DNA of 64,000 bases from Selaginella moellendorffii (GCF_000143415.4 NW_003314267.1:1581449-1645448), one strand, 5' to 3'; counted from the stretch's first letter, positions 1-13,991 are shown. Program-made: numbers and translations. The notes: generated from the letters alone by a model not told the origin.

Positions 1-1
1 C

Positions 2-2315
2 TCGGCCGCGGCGGCGGCGCTCAAGAAGGGACCGTGGACGTCGGCCGAGGACTCGATTCTCGTCGCCTACGTCCAGAAGCACGGCGAGGGGAACTGGAAC
101 AACGTCCAGAAGCAGTCGGGGCTGTATCGATGCGGCAAGAGCTGCCGGCTGCGCTGGGCGAATCACCTCCGGCCCAATCTCAAGAAAGGCGCCTTCACGC
201 CCGAGGAGGAGCGGCTCATCATCGAGCTCCACGCCAAGCTCGGCAACAAATGGGCTCGCATGGCCACTCAGGTGAGCGATCTTCCACAATCCCTGGCTTC
301 TTGATCGATCGCTTCCTCGCTCGCCAAGAAATCTTTCTTGAAATACCGATGCTCATGGCGTGTTCTTTGTCCGAGGAATTCCTGGCTCTGTGGAGTATTT
401 CTTTCTCTTCATTACCTTGCTTGCGTTCGCTGAGATCTTCTCGGAGTGTAAATTTCTAGCTGCGATGTTCTTGTTCTTCTTCGTGCCTTCCATCCTCGAG
501 CTCTATCTTCTCCAGTTTTGCTTGGAAAAATAAGAGTTTTTTCTTGTCTTAATTTTTTGTTCTTGGCTACTTCCAGTTGCCAGGACGCACTGACAACGAG
601 ATCAAGAATTACTGGAACACCCGGATCAAGCGTCGGCAGCGAGCGGGGCTCCCGGTCTATCCTCCAGACATCCAAGCTGCCATCAACAGCTCCAACTCAT
701 CGACCAACCACACTAACGCTTCCAACACCGTTCCAAGCTCGTTCTATGGAGGATTCAACCTCTTGGGAAGCAAACTCGTGGAGAATTCCGACAAGCCAAG
801 GTCCGAATTCCATGGCCTCACCTTGCAAGCTTTGCAGCGGCAAGGAATGGGCTCGAGCCATCCTCGAGCTCTCACCGCGGCACTCATCGCGGCAGCAGCA
901 GCATCCTCGTCAAGCTCCGCCGCCACCGAGCATTGCGAAGCACTGGGCTGGTCGAGTGCACACCCGGGATTCGAGCACCACAGCCTTCCACACCATCTCA
1001 GCGGCAGCTCGCTCTTCTTGCAACAAGATCACGAGGGGGAAGTTTATCACGTTGGCAGCAGCGCTGGACGCCAGCACCATGGCTTCTACCTCACCGGAAC
1101 CTCGGCCTCCAACGCCGCCAACGAGATGGATCACGGCGGCGGAGGAGCTGCTCATGGTCACGATGGGTCTTCTTTTATCAACACCATCAATACTTCGTGC
1201 TCCAGGCCTCTTCCTCTGGTGATGCCAGTGGTGGATCACCATGACCAAGGCCTGAAGCTGGAGCTCCCTTCAAGCCAATTGTCCACGGAGTCGGCGGACT
1301 CGGCCATCACGACGCCTGGCTCTGTGATCAATAGCAGTCCAAATCGTTTCAAAGTCAGTACCTCACAGCAGCAGCAGCAGCATCATGGCTGCGAGAGCTT
1401 GAGCTTAAGTTTGCTGGAGGCATACAACAAGCTCAAGGCCGAGCAAAGCGGCGAGCCTCCGCAGCAGCAGCAGCAGCCATTTCCAACACAGGCGATGCAT
1501 CACTTCTTCAACCTCCAGCAACAAATGCGTAAGTTTGTGGAGCTTTGGCTTTACTTGCTTCTATCTGAGCTAACAAATGCTTGTGGCCTCCTTCAGAGAA
1601 TGCTGTGAAGCCACACGACGACGCAACTCCGCAGCACGGCTTGCCGTCCCAGCAGCACACTCATTACACTCCTGGCCACGGGGAAGCAATTTCCACTCTG
1701 ATTCAAGAGTATGGCCGTGCCGATGATCACCGCGCTGCAGCCAGTGATGGTGGAGCTGCCGCTGCCGGTCTCGTAAGCGTTGATGCGGCCACCGCCAGCG
1801 CCGAGTGGTACCAACTTGGGCCGTCGCCTCCTCATCAAGCAGACATGTACAACATGGACGAGCAGGCAGCAATTGCAGCAGTCAGCAGTCTCCAGCAGCA
1901 CAACAGCTTGCAAGGCGATCATTCAAGTGGCCCCGGGAAGAGCAACGACAACAGCAGCAGCGGCAGCTTCATGGATCCGGGAACAGGAGTCTACCATCAC
2001 ATCGCTCCATCGGATTTCCTGGCGAGTTTTACGGGGCAGCAGCAGCAGCCGGAGCAGCAGGAGAGTCAAGTCTCTCATCTTCACCGTCACGACGGCCACC
2101 ATCAACAGCATCAGCATCAGCATCACCAGGAGGTTCATGGCTCGTTTACCGAGACCAGTCATGAAGTTCCAGCATCTTGGGAACTGAGTTCGTGCTGCTC
2201 GTGGAACAACATGCCGGGTGCCTGCCAAATCGGCGACTATGGCCAGACTCTCGGGGATTGTCGCTCGGTGAATTGTCTCCCGGAACAGATCCACGATCCG
2301 TGTGCTATCTACTGA
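2..2315 (+). CDS. GAMYB: GAMYB-type R2R3-MYB transcription factor (5' partial)
   Basis: Nuclear R2R3-MYB of the GAMYB clade, which in plants acts in gibberellin-regulated anther, spore and aleurone programmes. The window opens inside the gene, so the start codon is missing. Exons read as 2-271, 577-1528 and 1597-2315, and all junctions keep frame. Exon 1 holds R2 and most of R3, with the regularly spaced Trp residues and the block [21 protein letters not shown]3 finishes after the intron in [20 protein letters not shown]. The long C-terminal part is rich in Gln, His and Ser, as in other GAMYBs, and includes KLELPSSQ, the peptide encoded by the miR159 site. It ends at TGA 2313-2315. R2R3 plus the microRNA site make the clade assignment strong; the extra N-terminal residues cannot be judged. 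Confidence 0.93.
1259..1279 (+). promoter_or_regulatory. miR159/miR319-family target site in the GAMYB coding region
   Basis: The 21 bases TGGAGCTCCCTTCAAGCCAA+T lie in frame in exon 2 and encode LELPSSQ. Against the common plant miR159 sequence I see one G:U pair and about two mismatches, one at the terminal base, with the central cleavage region fully paired. The same position carries the miR159 site in GAMYB mRNAs of other plants. The microRNA gene itself is not in the window. Confidence 0.82.
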
Positions 2316-3820
2316 GCCCAGCCGACCTACCAACAGGAAAAAAAAAAGAAAAAAAGAAAGCAACTACAAAGAACAACAGGATTAAAAACCAGGATTCCAG
2401 CAGCAGCGGCAGCAGCAGTCATGTTTTCCGGGATCCTCGCACTTTGTTTCGAGATGATGCCTTCCTCCTCTCCAAGGTTTGTGGATCTCACTTTTGTTGG
2501 CGCAAAGTTTCTAACGCACAAACTTTTCGATTCCTCCTTCCAGGAACGTCGTCGTCGTCATCGTCGCAAAGTGTGCCAGGAATTCTCCAAAGCCTCGGGG
2601 TGAAAGGATTTACGTGACACACTGCTACTACATGTAAGTTTTTCCATAGCTTCATACACAGTGCTGGGAGGAAGCAAAAAAGATTCCATGGCGAAGATTT
2701 AGCTCGAGGGAGGCTTCGCTAAAAACTTTTCTTTTCGCGGGATCTCAGGCAAGTCTCGATCGCCATCTTTCTACTTTCTCTCATCACATAATTGACGCGA
2801 AGAACACCACCGTTTTCTCTTCTCTCTCTCTCTCTCCTCTCTTTCCTTGCGTGACAGTGTTTTGCGGTCGATCGATCGACTGACTTATAATATGTACTCG
2901 AATTCGTGAATGGAAGATTTGGTTCTTACAAAAAGCTTATATCTCATCGTTTTGATTGTTCTAGCTCTTACACACAGTGCTCGGCAAGAAACGCGTGAGC
3001 TCTTCTCCTTTTGCTAAGTGCTGTCCCTCGGATCGTAAACAAATGAGAAGATCCAATGGCTGATCCAACCGGCCACCATGCACGCTCGACGTGCTCTTCA
3101 CCTCCATCGCTACTGCGTCGCGAGAAAAACTCTAGAAAAAAACTCTTCTTTTTTCTCGCGCGCGCGCTTTAATGACCCTTGGTCGATCGTTCGGGAGCTG
3201 CTGCTGCTAGCTAGCTAGCGTTGAATCGCGTCTTTAAACTTTTAGAGTCCATAAGTTTTGTGTTCGTTGGGGGGCAAGGGACTTTACTTTCACCATAACG
3301 GTAAAAGTTTGAAGAGTATATCTCCTGTATCAGTATCGTATCCGCTCGTAAGAAATATATAGCCATCCCAGGAAAGCTCTCGATTCTCGACGATCGGATA
3401 GCCTACTTGCATTCAACCGGCGGTTAGTCCTCGAAGAAGAAAAAGAATGAAAGAGAGAATTCCTTCCAACCACGAAGAAAGGAGAAAAGAGAGAACCTCT
3501 GGCGAAGAACTCGAGGAGCTTGATCGAATTTTCGTCTTACCTACATGCGTTGTGTGAGAGTGTATGTTCACGATAAGGTACAAAAGTCGAAAGAAAAATG
3601 GTACCTGTATAGTGCGGTGGACTTCGTCGCTGCCCGCTAAACTCGCAAGAACTTCCAAGAACAACAAGACAAAGCTCGAGCGAGCTACTCTCTGGCTGCT
3701 TCCGCGCGGATTAATTACTATACACTGCACCGCACAAGAAAAGTTAGCAGACAAAAGAACCAAAATCTTAATTTCTTTCTTGCCTCGATCGCAAGTCCGT
3801 GGCCAAGCAAAACTCTCGAC
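2316..3820. other. Intergenic region between GAMYB and the DUF1997 gene
   Basis: The first few hundred bases are probably the GAMYB 3' UTR, with purine-rich and AGC-repeat tracts. A short TC microsatellite lies near 2817-2838. The ORFs between 3413 and 3763 have low-complexity, Ser-rich translations and look like chance. I find no gene or RNA. Confidence 0.6.
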
Positions 3821-4879
3821 TCACGATGCCGCTGCTGGAAACGTCGTTGCCGCTGATTCCCTTTCCTGGATTTCCCGGGCCATCTTTGCTCGACACCACT
3901 GCTTGTAGTCAGCGAGGAGCCCGTCGAGCAACGCAAACTCCATGGCGCCAAGTATTCGGTCCAGTATCCCGTCGCCTACAGGAAGAACGATGGCCTCGGG
4001 CATGAGCGAGAAAGGCAACGGCAAGTCACAGTCGAGCCCCAGCGAAACGGAGCCGTGGAAGCGACCGGCAGCATTGCTCGCGTTGCTTGCGATGGACGAC
4101 TGCGCACCAAGATCACCCCCGAGCGAAAACTGTAGATTTATGTCGTCGTTCATGCCGGGTGGCAGTCCGATGAATTCGAGCACCAGCTTGTCCGATTCCA
4201 GCACCAAAGTCTTGGTTGATTCCCGGTAGAACACCCTGCGAGAAACGCAAACGTAAAAAAGATGGCGAAGTTAGCTCTTCTACAGGAAAGACAAGTCGAA
4301 ACAAAACAAAGTTCTCTAGGATGGATCACGAAGAGCTGTCCAAACTCCCTCTACGTCATCGAGAAGATCATAGATCTCTAGCTGGAAACACTGCGAGCTC
4401 TTCTAGATCGACACTCAAGTAAGTTTCCTTTGTCACTCACAGTTTCCTTGTCACTTATCTAGCTCGGAGAAACAAAGGGAAACATTCCAAGCGAGCTAGA
4501 AGAGCTACAAGGCTCTCTCAAAGGTAGCGTCCGGGAAATCTTACCTGAGGTAGCAGACTGGTGTTGCCGACACGCTAAAGAAAGTGACGGGCCGGAGTCG
4601 CGAGCGCCAGGTGCTGTTGCCCACAAATTCAATCCTCGAGCTGTCCGGGAACGCCACTCGGACGATGCGATCCACCTCCTTGACGTAATCCTGCGCTGGG
4701 AATCCAAGCCCCCGATAGGGAATGCTCACCGCTCTCTTCGCTCTAAATCCCACCATTTGACACCGCGCATTTCCAATCTGACTCCCCGCTCTAGCCCTTA
4801 CTGCAACCATCGGCATCGAGAGATCCCCCATTCGCGCGGGAGGCGCCGAGAAGGCCGAGCAAGAAGCCACATTCGCCAT
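3821..4879 (-). CDS. DUF1997 family protein, probably plastid-targeted
   Basis: Two exons on the minus strand, 4879-4545 and 4235-3821, joined in phase 2 across a 309-bp intron; about 249 residues. The family is found in cyanobacteria and plastids and has no firm function that I know. The N-terminus (MANVASCSAFSAPPAR) is rich in Ala and Ser and poor in acidic residues, as in a chloroplast transit peptide. The core has a Phe-rich, beta-type N-terminal half followed by the LEFIGLPPG..NLQFSLGG region. I chose the ATG at 4879 because the frame upstream of it has only a GTG. The gene is followed by the GAMYB 3' region in convergent orientation. Family call from motif memory only. Confidence 0.7.
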
Positions 4880-5048
4880 GGCCACGATAAACCCTAAGAA
4901 CAGAGAAGTGACACGTACTAAGGGGTTTTACAAAGTGGTGTCCGCGTTGGCAAGAAAAAATCTGCCACGCAAGCACACACCAATAAAGTGATGTCCGCGT
5001 GGTTATAGACGTGGCGAGCCGTACGAGCCACGTCGGCGGATCATAGTC

Positions 5049-7022
5049 TCACGATACGGGGAAGTCGCCCGTGAGCTTGATGTGATCCAAAGTTCTGGGA
5101 AGTCCAAACTGGACGACGGCGCTCTGCCCGATCCGGAAGCCATCGCCGTAGGCCGGGGAAGGGTCCATTGCGATCTGGTGCATCACAAACTCGCGCAGCT
5201 TGCTCGTGTCGAATTGGTGTGGCGCCGGCTTGGCAGCGCCGTGAGAGGAGCTGCTCGACGATCCAATCTGCGACTCCAGCCAAGTGTGCGCCATCACCTG
5301 GCAAATGCCTTCTTCCACCACCGGATTCAAATGGCTCGGGTATCCTGGAACGTTTCCACAAGCTTTGAGTGAGTTTCCTAAACTTTGAGCTTGCGAAGAA
5401 CTTTACCGTTCAGTCGGAGCCATGCGTGCATTAGTTCGTGCGCGAGAATGGATCCTGTCAGCAATCTAATTGTCGATCGGAGGAAAGTTTTAGACATCGA
5501 TATGGTTTGTGTAGCAAAAACAATATTGTTTTTGCTTACCTGGGGAGCCCATACAGCACCAGAATGGCAGTCACCTCACAGTTTCTTCTGAGCTTCATCG
5601 ACTCCGTTCTCATCTCTCCAAAAAACCCCCGGCTCCTCGGTCTTCTAAACACCTGCAAGCATTTCATGAGTCTAGCTCTAGCAAAACTTCCACTTACAGA
5701 GGTAACAGTTTGCTCTTCGGATAGAGTCAATCCGCGAGTCTCGGTGAGGTGATGTCCCTACAACAAAGCAAATTTTCTTAGCAAAAGGAGAGAAAGAACT
5801 AAAGGAAAGGAAAGAAAGCCGAGAATCTACTAACATTACTTTCGTGTGCACGAGCCTCATTGAGTGCTTGCCTTTCAACAAGAAGCATCGGTATCTGTTG
5901 AGTTATCTTCATGTTCATGCCCTCGTAGAAGTTGATAATCTCCTGGTACAGAGGCTGCCCTTCGTTTGTGTCCATGACGGCAGAATCCATGCATTCCAAA
6001 CACAGCTTTCGACCATCGTCTAGAACTACGTACTTGGAGTTTTTCGTCTTCAGGAAAACATCGCAAAGTAAGAACAACGCAGATCGATTCATGTTTGCTT
6101 ACCTCCAAACGCTCGCAGCTACAACATCGGGGCGTGTTGTCATCTTCATGTGAAGGACAGTATCGTTGCCCCCAAAAAGGATGAACTCTATACTCTATCA
6201 GGCCAGAATAATTTGGCGGTATCTGAAGAACAAAAACCAACATAAATGCACGAACAAGATACTTTGTCGAGACGCCCTTACAAATAAGTTGCAGACATCA
6301 CACCGAGGATGAAACAGTTCCTTGTAGCAATCTTTGTGATAAGGATCGTTTCCAGACACCGAGAACTGCATAAAAGATCACCCGCTTATAGAATCCGAGA
6401 AACCAACAATGCAAAACTGCGACCATACCTCAGAACCCGAAATTGGTTTATTGCACGACGTGCATCTAAAGCATTCCGGATGCCACAAACCTCCCATGCA
6501 GCTTAGAAAACGTCCAGGTCCGATGGTCTTTTTACATCGTGCGCACACGTGAGCTCCAGAAAACCTGCGAGGCATTTAGACGAAGAGACTCTCGCAACGA
6601 TTTGTAACACAGAAAGCTACCTGCGTGTTCGTCCATCGCCACCGAATGGGAAGCCAGAAGAGAAGCCAGAGGAGAAGCCAGAGGGGCCTTCACTGATGAA
6701 ACTTTCCTGCAAAGCTCTCGCCAATGCCTCGTCGTTGTCTGTGGCGCCTTTGTCTCTTGCCGCAGGCTTGTCGTCTGGAAAGGCAAAAACCTCGTCACCA
6801 GTGAAACCAAAAACTTCAATCGAAACATTTACCGTAGTGATCGCTGAGTGACAAAGCTATGGCTCGATCCAGCTCCTCGTCCGCCTATAACACGCTTACT
6901 TTGTCTAGAATTCTTGTTTCTTACACGAAGGAAAGAAGCACAAGTACCTCGGAGGACGAATTATGGGAGATTTCATGAACCTTCTGGTGCAAAGGCTTGA
7001 AAATCTTATCAAACCACTTCAT
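5049..7022 (-). CDS. DA1: DA1/DAR-type ubiquitin-interacting LIM peptidase
   Basis: Eleven exons on the minus strand (7022-6948, 6884-6833, 6774-6621, 6564-6429, 6365-6282, 6222-6103, 6047-5835, 5757-5698, 5652-5540, 5465-5407, 5344-5049), all in frame, giving about 453 residues. The start MKWFDKIFK matches the short basic N-terminus of the family. Two ubiquitin-interacting motifs follow ([15 protein letters not shown], then [13 protein letters not shown]). Next come a LIM domain (CARCKKTIG...[12 protein letters not shown]...CDVCNLF) and a C-terminal zinc-peptidase domain with HELMH in [15 protein letters not shown]. In Arabidopsis, DA1 cleaves growth regulators and limits the duration of cell proliferation in organs. 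All key elements are present, so an active enzyme is likely. Exon 7 needs a GTTAGT donor at 5834 to keep frame. Confidence 0.93.
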
Positions 7023-8394
7023 TGTGGAGAGCTTGTCCCAAAATCTAAAACCCTGGCAATCCATGAACAGTCCGCCACATTTAGATCACAGTGGCGAACA
7101 GGGAAACCTCCAATCTCACCTCGATATGGCGAAAGCCTAGGAGCGATCGATCGATGAGCGCTGGAATGAGAATCCTCGCGATCGGCTGCTGGAAATCTGG
7201 AGCTCCCGCGCCGCGACGCGATCAGAGACCCGACTAGGCATTCCTAATGCGCTTCGCCTTCCGAGGCATTTCCTCGCTACTACGACCTACAAACAAAATA
7301 AAAAGATCTAAGAAAGAAAATTTAACTTCAGATGGAATGGACGCATCGCAGCCGTTCGATCTATTCATCGGTCGCGACGGCCCAGATCACGAGCTTACTA
7401 AGAATATCAAGGTATATTCTGATTTAAATCTTAAATTTGTTTTTCATTAAAGTTTATTCGCTAATACAATAAGCTGTATTTAAATTTTTAGTGTAAATAA
7501 TTGTTTTGATTTGTTTATTTATTTTCTTACTAAAAGATGTTAGCTTTGAAATTAATCTTTACTCTTGCTTACCTTTGATGAAATCCTAGGCATAACTCTA
7601 ATGTATTAACGAATAGCTAGAGATTGATCATCAAATCAAAATTAAAGAATTAATGAACTAAATCATACCTTTGTAAGGATAAAAACGTTTTTCCACTTAA
7701 ATTTTATGACATTGAATTTAAAGGTTGGAGCTCTGGATGTAAAGTGTGCATTGCAATCTATGCATAGCAGAGTCACTCTTACTTGCCACTTTGTGAAGCA
7801 TATTTTATGTCTTGAATTGATTGTAGGTGATGATTCATAAGTACTAGAAGTTGAAGAGTTCTTACCTTTCTCATGGCACAATATTCCCAAACAAGCTATT
7901 TAAGAAGTTGAAGGTGTGAGGTAATAGGATGAATCCTAGTAACAGTGGCATTAGCAGCAATGCAATAATGATGATGAGAAAGGAGTTCAGAAATGTGTCC
8001 TACTGCTTTATCCTTAGCATAGTCCTGGTCACCACCATCCAAAATCCAAGCTCTTCTAGATCTTAGCCAGAAACATCAGAATTGATCAAGTGTGTTCTAG
8101 ATACTTGAATATACTTGGATGTGTTTACATTGTTTGGCCATCATAATTAAAGCTATGGGTGTATTGATATGTGTCATGCCCCATTCTAATATTATAATGC
8201 ACACAATTATATTTTGATTGCTTTTATAGCAATCAAAATGTAATTATGTTCATTATGATATTGTGTGCAATTGAAAACAAAAAAAGTATTCTTACATGAG
8301 TAAAAAAAAGATATACCCACAGTTTGCTTTTAATATTGTATTCATCAAGGTGTTAAAATTTTGAGATATGATATTGATTGAAATGTTATTCTTA
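7023..8394. other. DA1 upstream region passing into AT-rich DNA
   Basis: About 7023-7240 is the likely DA1 5' UTR and promoter. Beyond about 7430 the sequence becomes strongly AT-rich and open frames are short and unrecognisable. Nothing beyond a small hairpin at 8211-8239 can be supported. Confidence 0.5.
8211..8239. repeat. Perfect 12-bp inverted repeat (hairpin)
   Basis: ATTTTGATTGCT at 8211-8222 is followed by a 5-bp loop and its exact complement at 8228-8239. Pairing continues imperfectly outward through AATTAT-type sequence and cacacaat/attgtgtg. It may be the centre of a decayed MITE. No target duplication was identified. Confidence 0.5.
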
Positions 8395-10603
8395 TTTATA
8401 TTTCATTCTCATGGAGGGAAAGATACTGAAGATGTTCCACTAGCAAAGCCAACACCTTCAAGAGTAGCTGGAGCTTTGCTCCCAAAAACACCAATGTTAG
8501 GGCCACTAGCACCACCACCCAAGCCTTTTTACCAGCTTCAATTCCCAGAACTCCCTCCCCAACAGCACTGGATGGTACCTATGACACTTCCTCAATATGG
8601 ACCAGCTCATGCATATTACTTGCCAATGTTACTATCTCATCTTGGGTTCATGCACAGCCAGAACATGTACTTGGGCCCCCATATGATCAACCAAACTCTC
8701 AGTCAACAAGCCACACTCCAGCCCATTCAAAAAGTGTAAAGCATGCCTTGCAAAAGAAAGACAAAGACAAAAGGTGTAGTATCAACAGAAGACTCCTTCC
8801 AGATTATCAATTAATACAATCAGATGGGCTAATAGAAGTGGAATCCTCTCAAGATACCATAATCTAGCAGCATCTAAAGGAGCTTGGCTAGGCTCATCTA
8901 CATCCAACTCAGGCCTCACAAGCAACTCTAAACAGTGTTAGACTCTCAGCAAGGAGAAAACAACAGCCCACCAGACTCTAAGGCCATCTCAAATGCCAAA
9001 CTTCAACACTATGGGCCGAGGATAGATTTCTGTTCATAATGTTATTTAGTTAACAGTTGAAAGTTGGATTGAAATTGATTACATATGTACCCCTCATTCT
9101 GGTAATTTTTCTATTTCTAACCATTGTGCAGTATGCCCAGCCACACACAATCCATCTCGGCTGTTGGAATCTACAAGGCCTGAAAGCCCAAAGTACTCAT
9201 GAGCTGGCCGAGATGGACAGGTATGATGTTGTAGCATTTGGTGGAACTTGGGAGCATGAGGAGTCTCACCTGCCACAGCTGCCAAAGTTTGCTCTCTTCT
9301 TGGCCTAGAAGCCATTACAACCCAGACAACACACAGGATCTAGAGGCATTGCAGTCTATGCACAGCTTCTGGAAATAGATCCAGATTGCCACTACATAGC
9401 ATTGGCTTTAGCCCAAAAGGATGTCGGATCTTATATTATTTTCCTCCCAGTTGGATCCGTCAGCAGCCAAAGCCTTATGCCCCTCTCACGACCAAGCTTC
9501 CTGACTGGAGACATAACGCCAAGGTGGTGATCCTCAGGGATATGAATGCCTGCACTGGGAGTTCACAAGTTACACTTTGAGACGACGAGGGAAACCTTGT
9601 GCCACACTTCACATACCAGGATGAGATGGAGGAAAACAACTCATTGAGGCATGCTTTACACACGACTTGATTATCCTCAATGGTACACTACCATGTGGGA
9701 TGGTATACATGTCAGATGAGTTGAGGGAATAGTACCACTGATTACACACTCATAGACCACACCTTGGTACCTGAGGTGATAGACTTTCATCTCCAATACA
9801 TGCCTGACCTGAAGACAGTGGATCATTGCCCACTGGGAGTATCCTTGAAGATACTGCCTATCACAACTGCTCCAGGAGAATTCCCCACCTCCATCACATA
9901 CAAATTGGTGGATAATTGCCGAATGTTGTATGTAGAATGGGTACAAGATCTATAGAAGGCCTCTCTATCACTGAGAAGAGCATGCAGAAGTCTTGGTTAA
10001 GGTCCTTACAATAGTGGCTCAATTCACCCTTCCACAACACTCCACTCAATAACACCCTTGAAGAATGCCAAAAATGGCATGCATTAAAGAAGTAAAAAGC
10101 CATACATGAAGCACTTGGTGCACCATATCTTCTGCAAGCTTAGGAAACGAGCTTTTCTAGCCAGGAAGAATGCAAACAATAACAACTCTAAACAGCATCA
10201 GCCATTGCCTAATAACTTTTCCAAAAGCCTGCCAAAAAGATCCTGCTGATGGACATGGACATCTAGATAGCATACCTTCGCTAGCTCTACAGTTCTACTG
10301 CTCCATCAATTGTCCATGAATGGGACAGAGGCAACCTTGATTTCACTATTGAAGAGCTGGCCTGAAATACACAAAAGCCCAGATGTTCATGGCCTAACAG
10401 TCAAGCTTCTCCAAGCATGTGATGAAGGCTTTCTAGCACAGAGTATCTTTGATGACATCCTTTGCAACGGATTTCCGAAACAAGGGACTGTGAATCTCAT
10501 AGTGCCTATACATAAGACTGGAGACGAGTTGCTTCCCATGAACTACTGTACTTCTTACACATTGATCTCATGGGACAGTGTCCTCCTTGATTATCTTCTC
10601 TAA
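8395..10603 (+). mobile_element. Decayed non-LTR (LINE-like) retrotransposon
   Basis: Broken plus-strand frames carry, in the expected order, pieces of a LINE. A Pro-rich frame (8395-8739) could be an ORF1 remnant. An endonuclease/exonuclease/phosphatase start lies near 9130-9250 (LGCWNLQGLKAQSTHELAEM, then YDVVAFGGTWEHE). Its middle (ILRDMNACTGSS, about 9520-9570) and its end (DHCPLGVSL, about 9820-9845) follow. The N-terminal part of reverse transcriptase lies near 10330-10560 (KSPDVHGLTVKLLQACDEGF, then VPIHKTGDELLPMNY). Frameshifts and stops break all parts, and the palm motif YADD and everything after it are absent. It is non-autonomous and old. Confidence 0.7.
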
Positions 10604-10784
10604 CTCCATTGCTTTTGTCTAAAAAAGAATATAGGCTTATGGTACGGAAAGCCAAAAATAGATCTCTACTTTTTTAAAATGGGAATTCTGTCGTGGCATT
10701 GTGACGTGGCGGATTTGCCTACGTGGCATGCCGCATTCTTTTGTTTTAGGGCTTTTGGCCCAAAAACCCTAGGGCCTGTAAGCG

Positions 10785-11093
10785 ATGGATTTCTCTTCGC
10801 CCTCTTCCTCCTCGAATGACGCGATGATGGATCAGCTCAAGAACCAGCTCGCGCAGGCCTACGCGCAGGAGTTCTTCGGGGTACGCTCTCTCCCACTCTC
10901 TTGCTCCTCCCCGTTTGATAGATTTTTGTGTCTAAATCTCTAGACCGTGCGCGAGAAATGCTTTGCGAAATGTGTCACCAAGCCCAGCAGCAGCCTGAGT
11001 GGATCCGAGAGCAGCTGCATTTCAAAGTGCGTGGATCGCTACATCGAAGCCACCGGGATTGTGAGCAGGGCCCTCTTTAACGCCGCCAAGTGA
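10785..11093 (+). CDS. TIM13: Mitochondrial small TIM chaperone, Tim13
   Basis: Two exons, 10785-10880 and 10944-11093, phase 0, giving 81 residues. The protein has the twin CX3C motif (CFAKC, then CISKC 16 residues later) and the Tim13 signature SKCVDRYIEATGI. Tim13 pairs with Tim8 in a hexamer in the mitochondrial intermembrane space and escorts hydrophobic precursors from the TOM pore. The length is normal for the family. The stretch AAAACCCTAGGGCC just upstream, near 10760-10775, contains a telo-box (AAACCCTA), frequent near the start sites of plant housekeeping genes. It is convergent with the ARL5-like gene. Confidence 0.95.
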
Positions 11094-11308
11094 GTGAGTG
11101 AGTCTTATACTCGCTCTTGTTCTCTCTCTCTCTCGATCCAATCCATTTTTCCTTTCTTCTCTTTGAGAATCCAGACTAAAAATCTCTCTTTTCTACTTTG
11201 TGATGCACTGGTTTCGAGACGAGCTCTTTAGACATTTCCAACAAGTATAAGAATGATCACACAAACTCTTGGTACGCGAGTGTTCTAAAAATCTCTGTTT
11301 TGGTTCTT

Positions 11309-12609
<1,301 letters not shown>

Positions 12610-13991
12610 ATGGCGACGGAGGAAGCGACCGCGGCGACGAACTGTAAGTGTGATTTCTCGCTGGATTCTCGGTTCTATCGCTGCGCTACTCGATTTCCAG
12701 GCACATTCTTCAAGAAGCCTCCCAAGAACAGGAATCTGAGGAAGCGGCCACAGGAGGAAGAGGCGGCAGGCGATGGCGCCGGCAGCGGCAGCGACGAGGA
12801 GAAATCCGCGGTTGTCCACAAGCCAAAGGCGCCACGCAAGGGCGGATTCACGACCGGAGTAGCGCAGCGATCGGGCGCCGACGAGGCAGCGGCGGCTGGG
12901 GCGGGCAGCACGAGCAAGAACACATTCTTCTACGAGTCCTCCAAGGAGATCCAGGCCCAGGACAGCTACGCGACCGCGGCGCTAGAGACCGAGACCGAGT
13001 TCGACAAGGACGCGCGGGCGCTGCGCGAGAAGGTGCTCCAGGCGGCGGCCAAGCGGATCAAATCCTCCAGCGATCCCTTCGACGCCACCACCAACAAGGA
13101 GAAAGGCGAGGACAAAGGAGAGAAGAAACCAGCGATCTACAAGGGACTCAACGCTTACACCGATCACCGCGCTGGGTTTCGGCGAGAGAACAGCATCGCC
13201 TCCGAGAAAGCTGGAGGGGCTCACGGGCCTCTCCGCGCGGCCTCCAACGTGAGAATGTCGGTGAGGTTCGACTACCAGCCGGATGTTTGCAAGGATTACA
13301 AGGAGACTGGCTACTGCGGTTATGGCGATTCCTGCAAGTACTTGCACGACCGGGGGGACTATAAGTCGGGGTGGCAGCTCGAGCGGGACTGGGAGGAGGC
13401 ACAGCGGGAAAAGAAGGAGAGGTTGATGAGGGGGATCAAGGAGATGGTGGAAGGCAAAGAGGAGGATGAGGAGGAGGACGACGAGCTGCCTTTCGCGTGC
13501 TTCATCTGCCGCGAGTCGTTCGTGAATCCGGTCGTGACGGCTTGCAAGCACTACTTCTGTGAAAGCTGTGCTCTCGAGGTGCGTTTTTGTTTTGTTCTTC
13601 CTTCTTCCTTTTGTCCGAGATCTCTGTTCTCTTTTCTTCCAAGTTTTAGATCTCTTTCTCTTCGATCTGGTACCTTTGTTATATCTTGTTCTCTTTTTCC
13701 GAGTTTTAGATCGAGAAGTCTCTTTCTCTTCGAGCTGGTTGATTCTTAATCACCTTCTTGGTTTGAACTTTTTTCTCTCTTCTTCCAAGTTTTAGATCGA
13801 AAAGTCCTGCTTTCTCTTCGAGCTGGTTGATTCAAAGTGTCAGTTCTTAAAGTTTTTTTCTCTTTCGAGCTAAAAGTTTTCCTTTTTTGCAGCACTACAA
13901 GAAGAACAAATCGTGTTTTGTGTGCAACAAGCCCACGAACGGGCTCTTCAACACAGCACACATCATTTTGAAGAAGCTAAGGAAGCCATAG
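12610..13991 (+). CDS. RNF113A: RNF113A/CWC24-like CCCH and RING zinc-finger protein
   Basis: Three exons, 12610-12643, 12701-13578 and 13893-13991, giving about 336 residues; both junctions keep frame. After a charged, low-complexity N-terminus comes the [14 protein letters not shown] block typical of the family. A CCCH finger follows (C-X8-C-X5-C-X3-H in [20 protein letters not shown]), then a C3HC4 RING (CFICRESF...[14 protein letters not shown]...[10 protein letters not shown]). The orthologue in yeast and animals joins the spliceosome before the first catalytic step and is also an E3 ligase in DNA-damage signalling. Length and domain order are normal. The protein acts in the nucleus. Confidence 0.94.

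Noticed and set aside
518-1248. Open frames overlapping GAMYB exon 2 in other frames and on the opposite strand
   Set aside because: They are shadows of a Gln/His/Ser-rich coding region; the GAMYB frame continues correctly across both introns.
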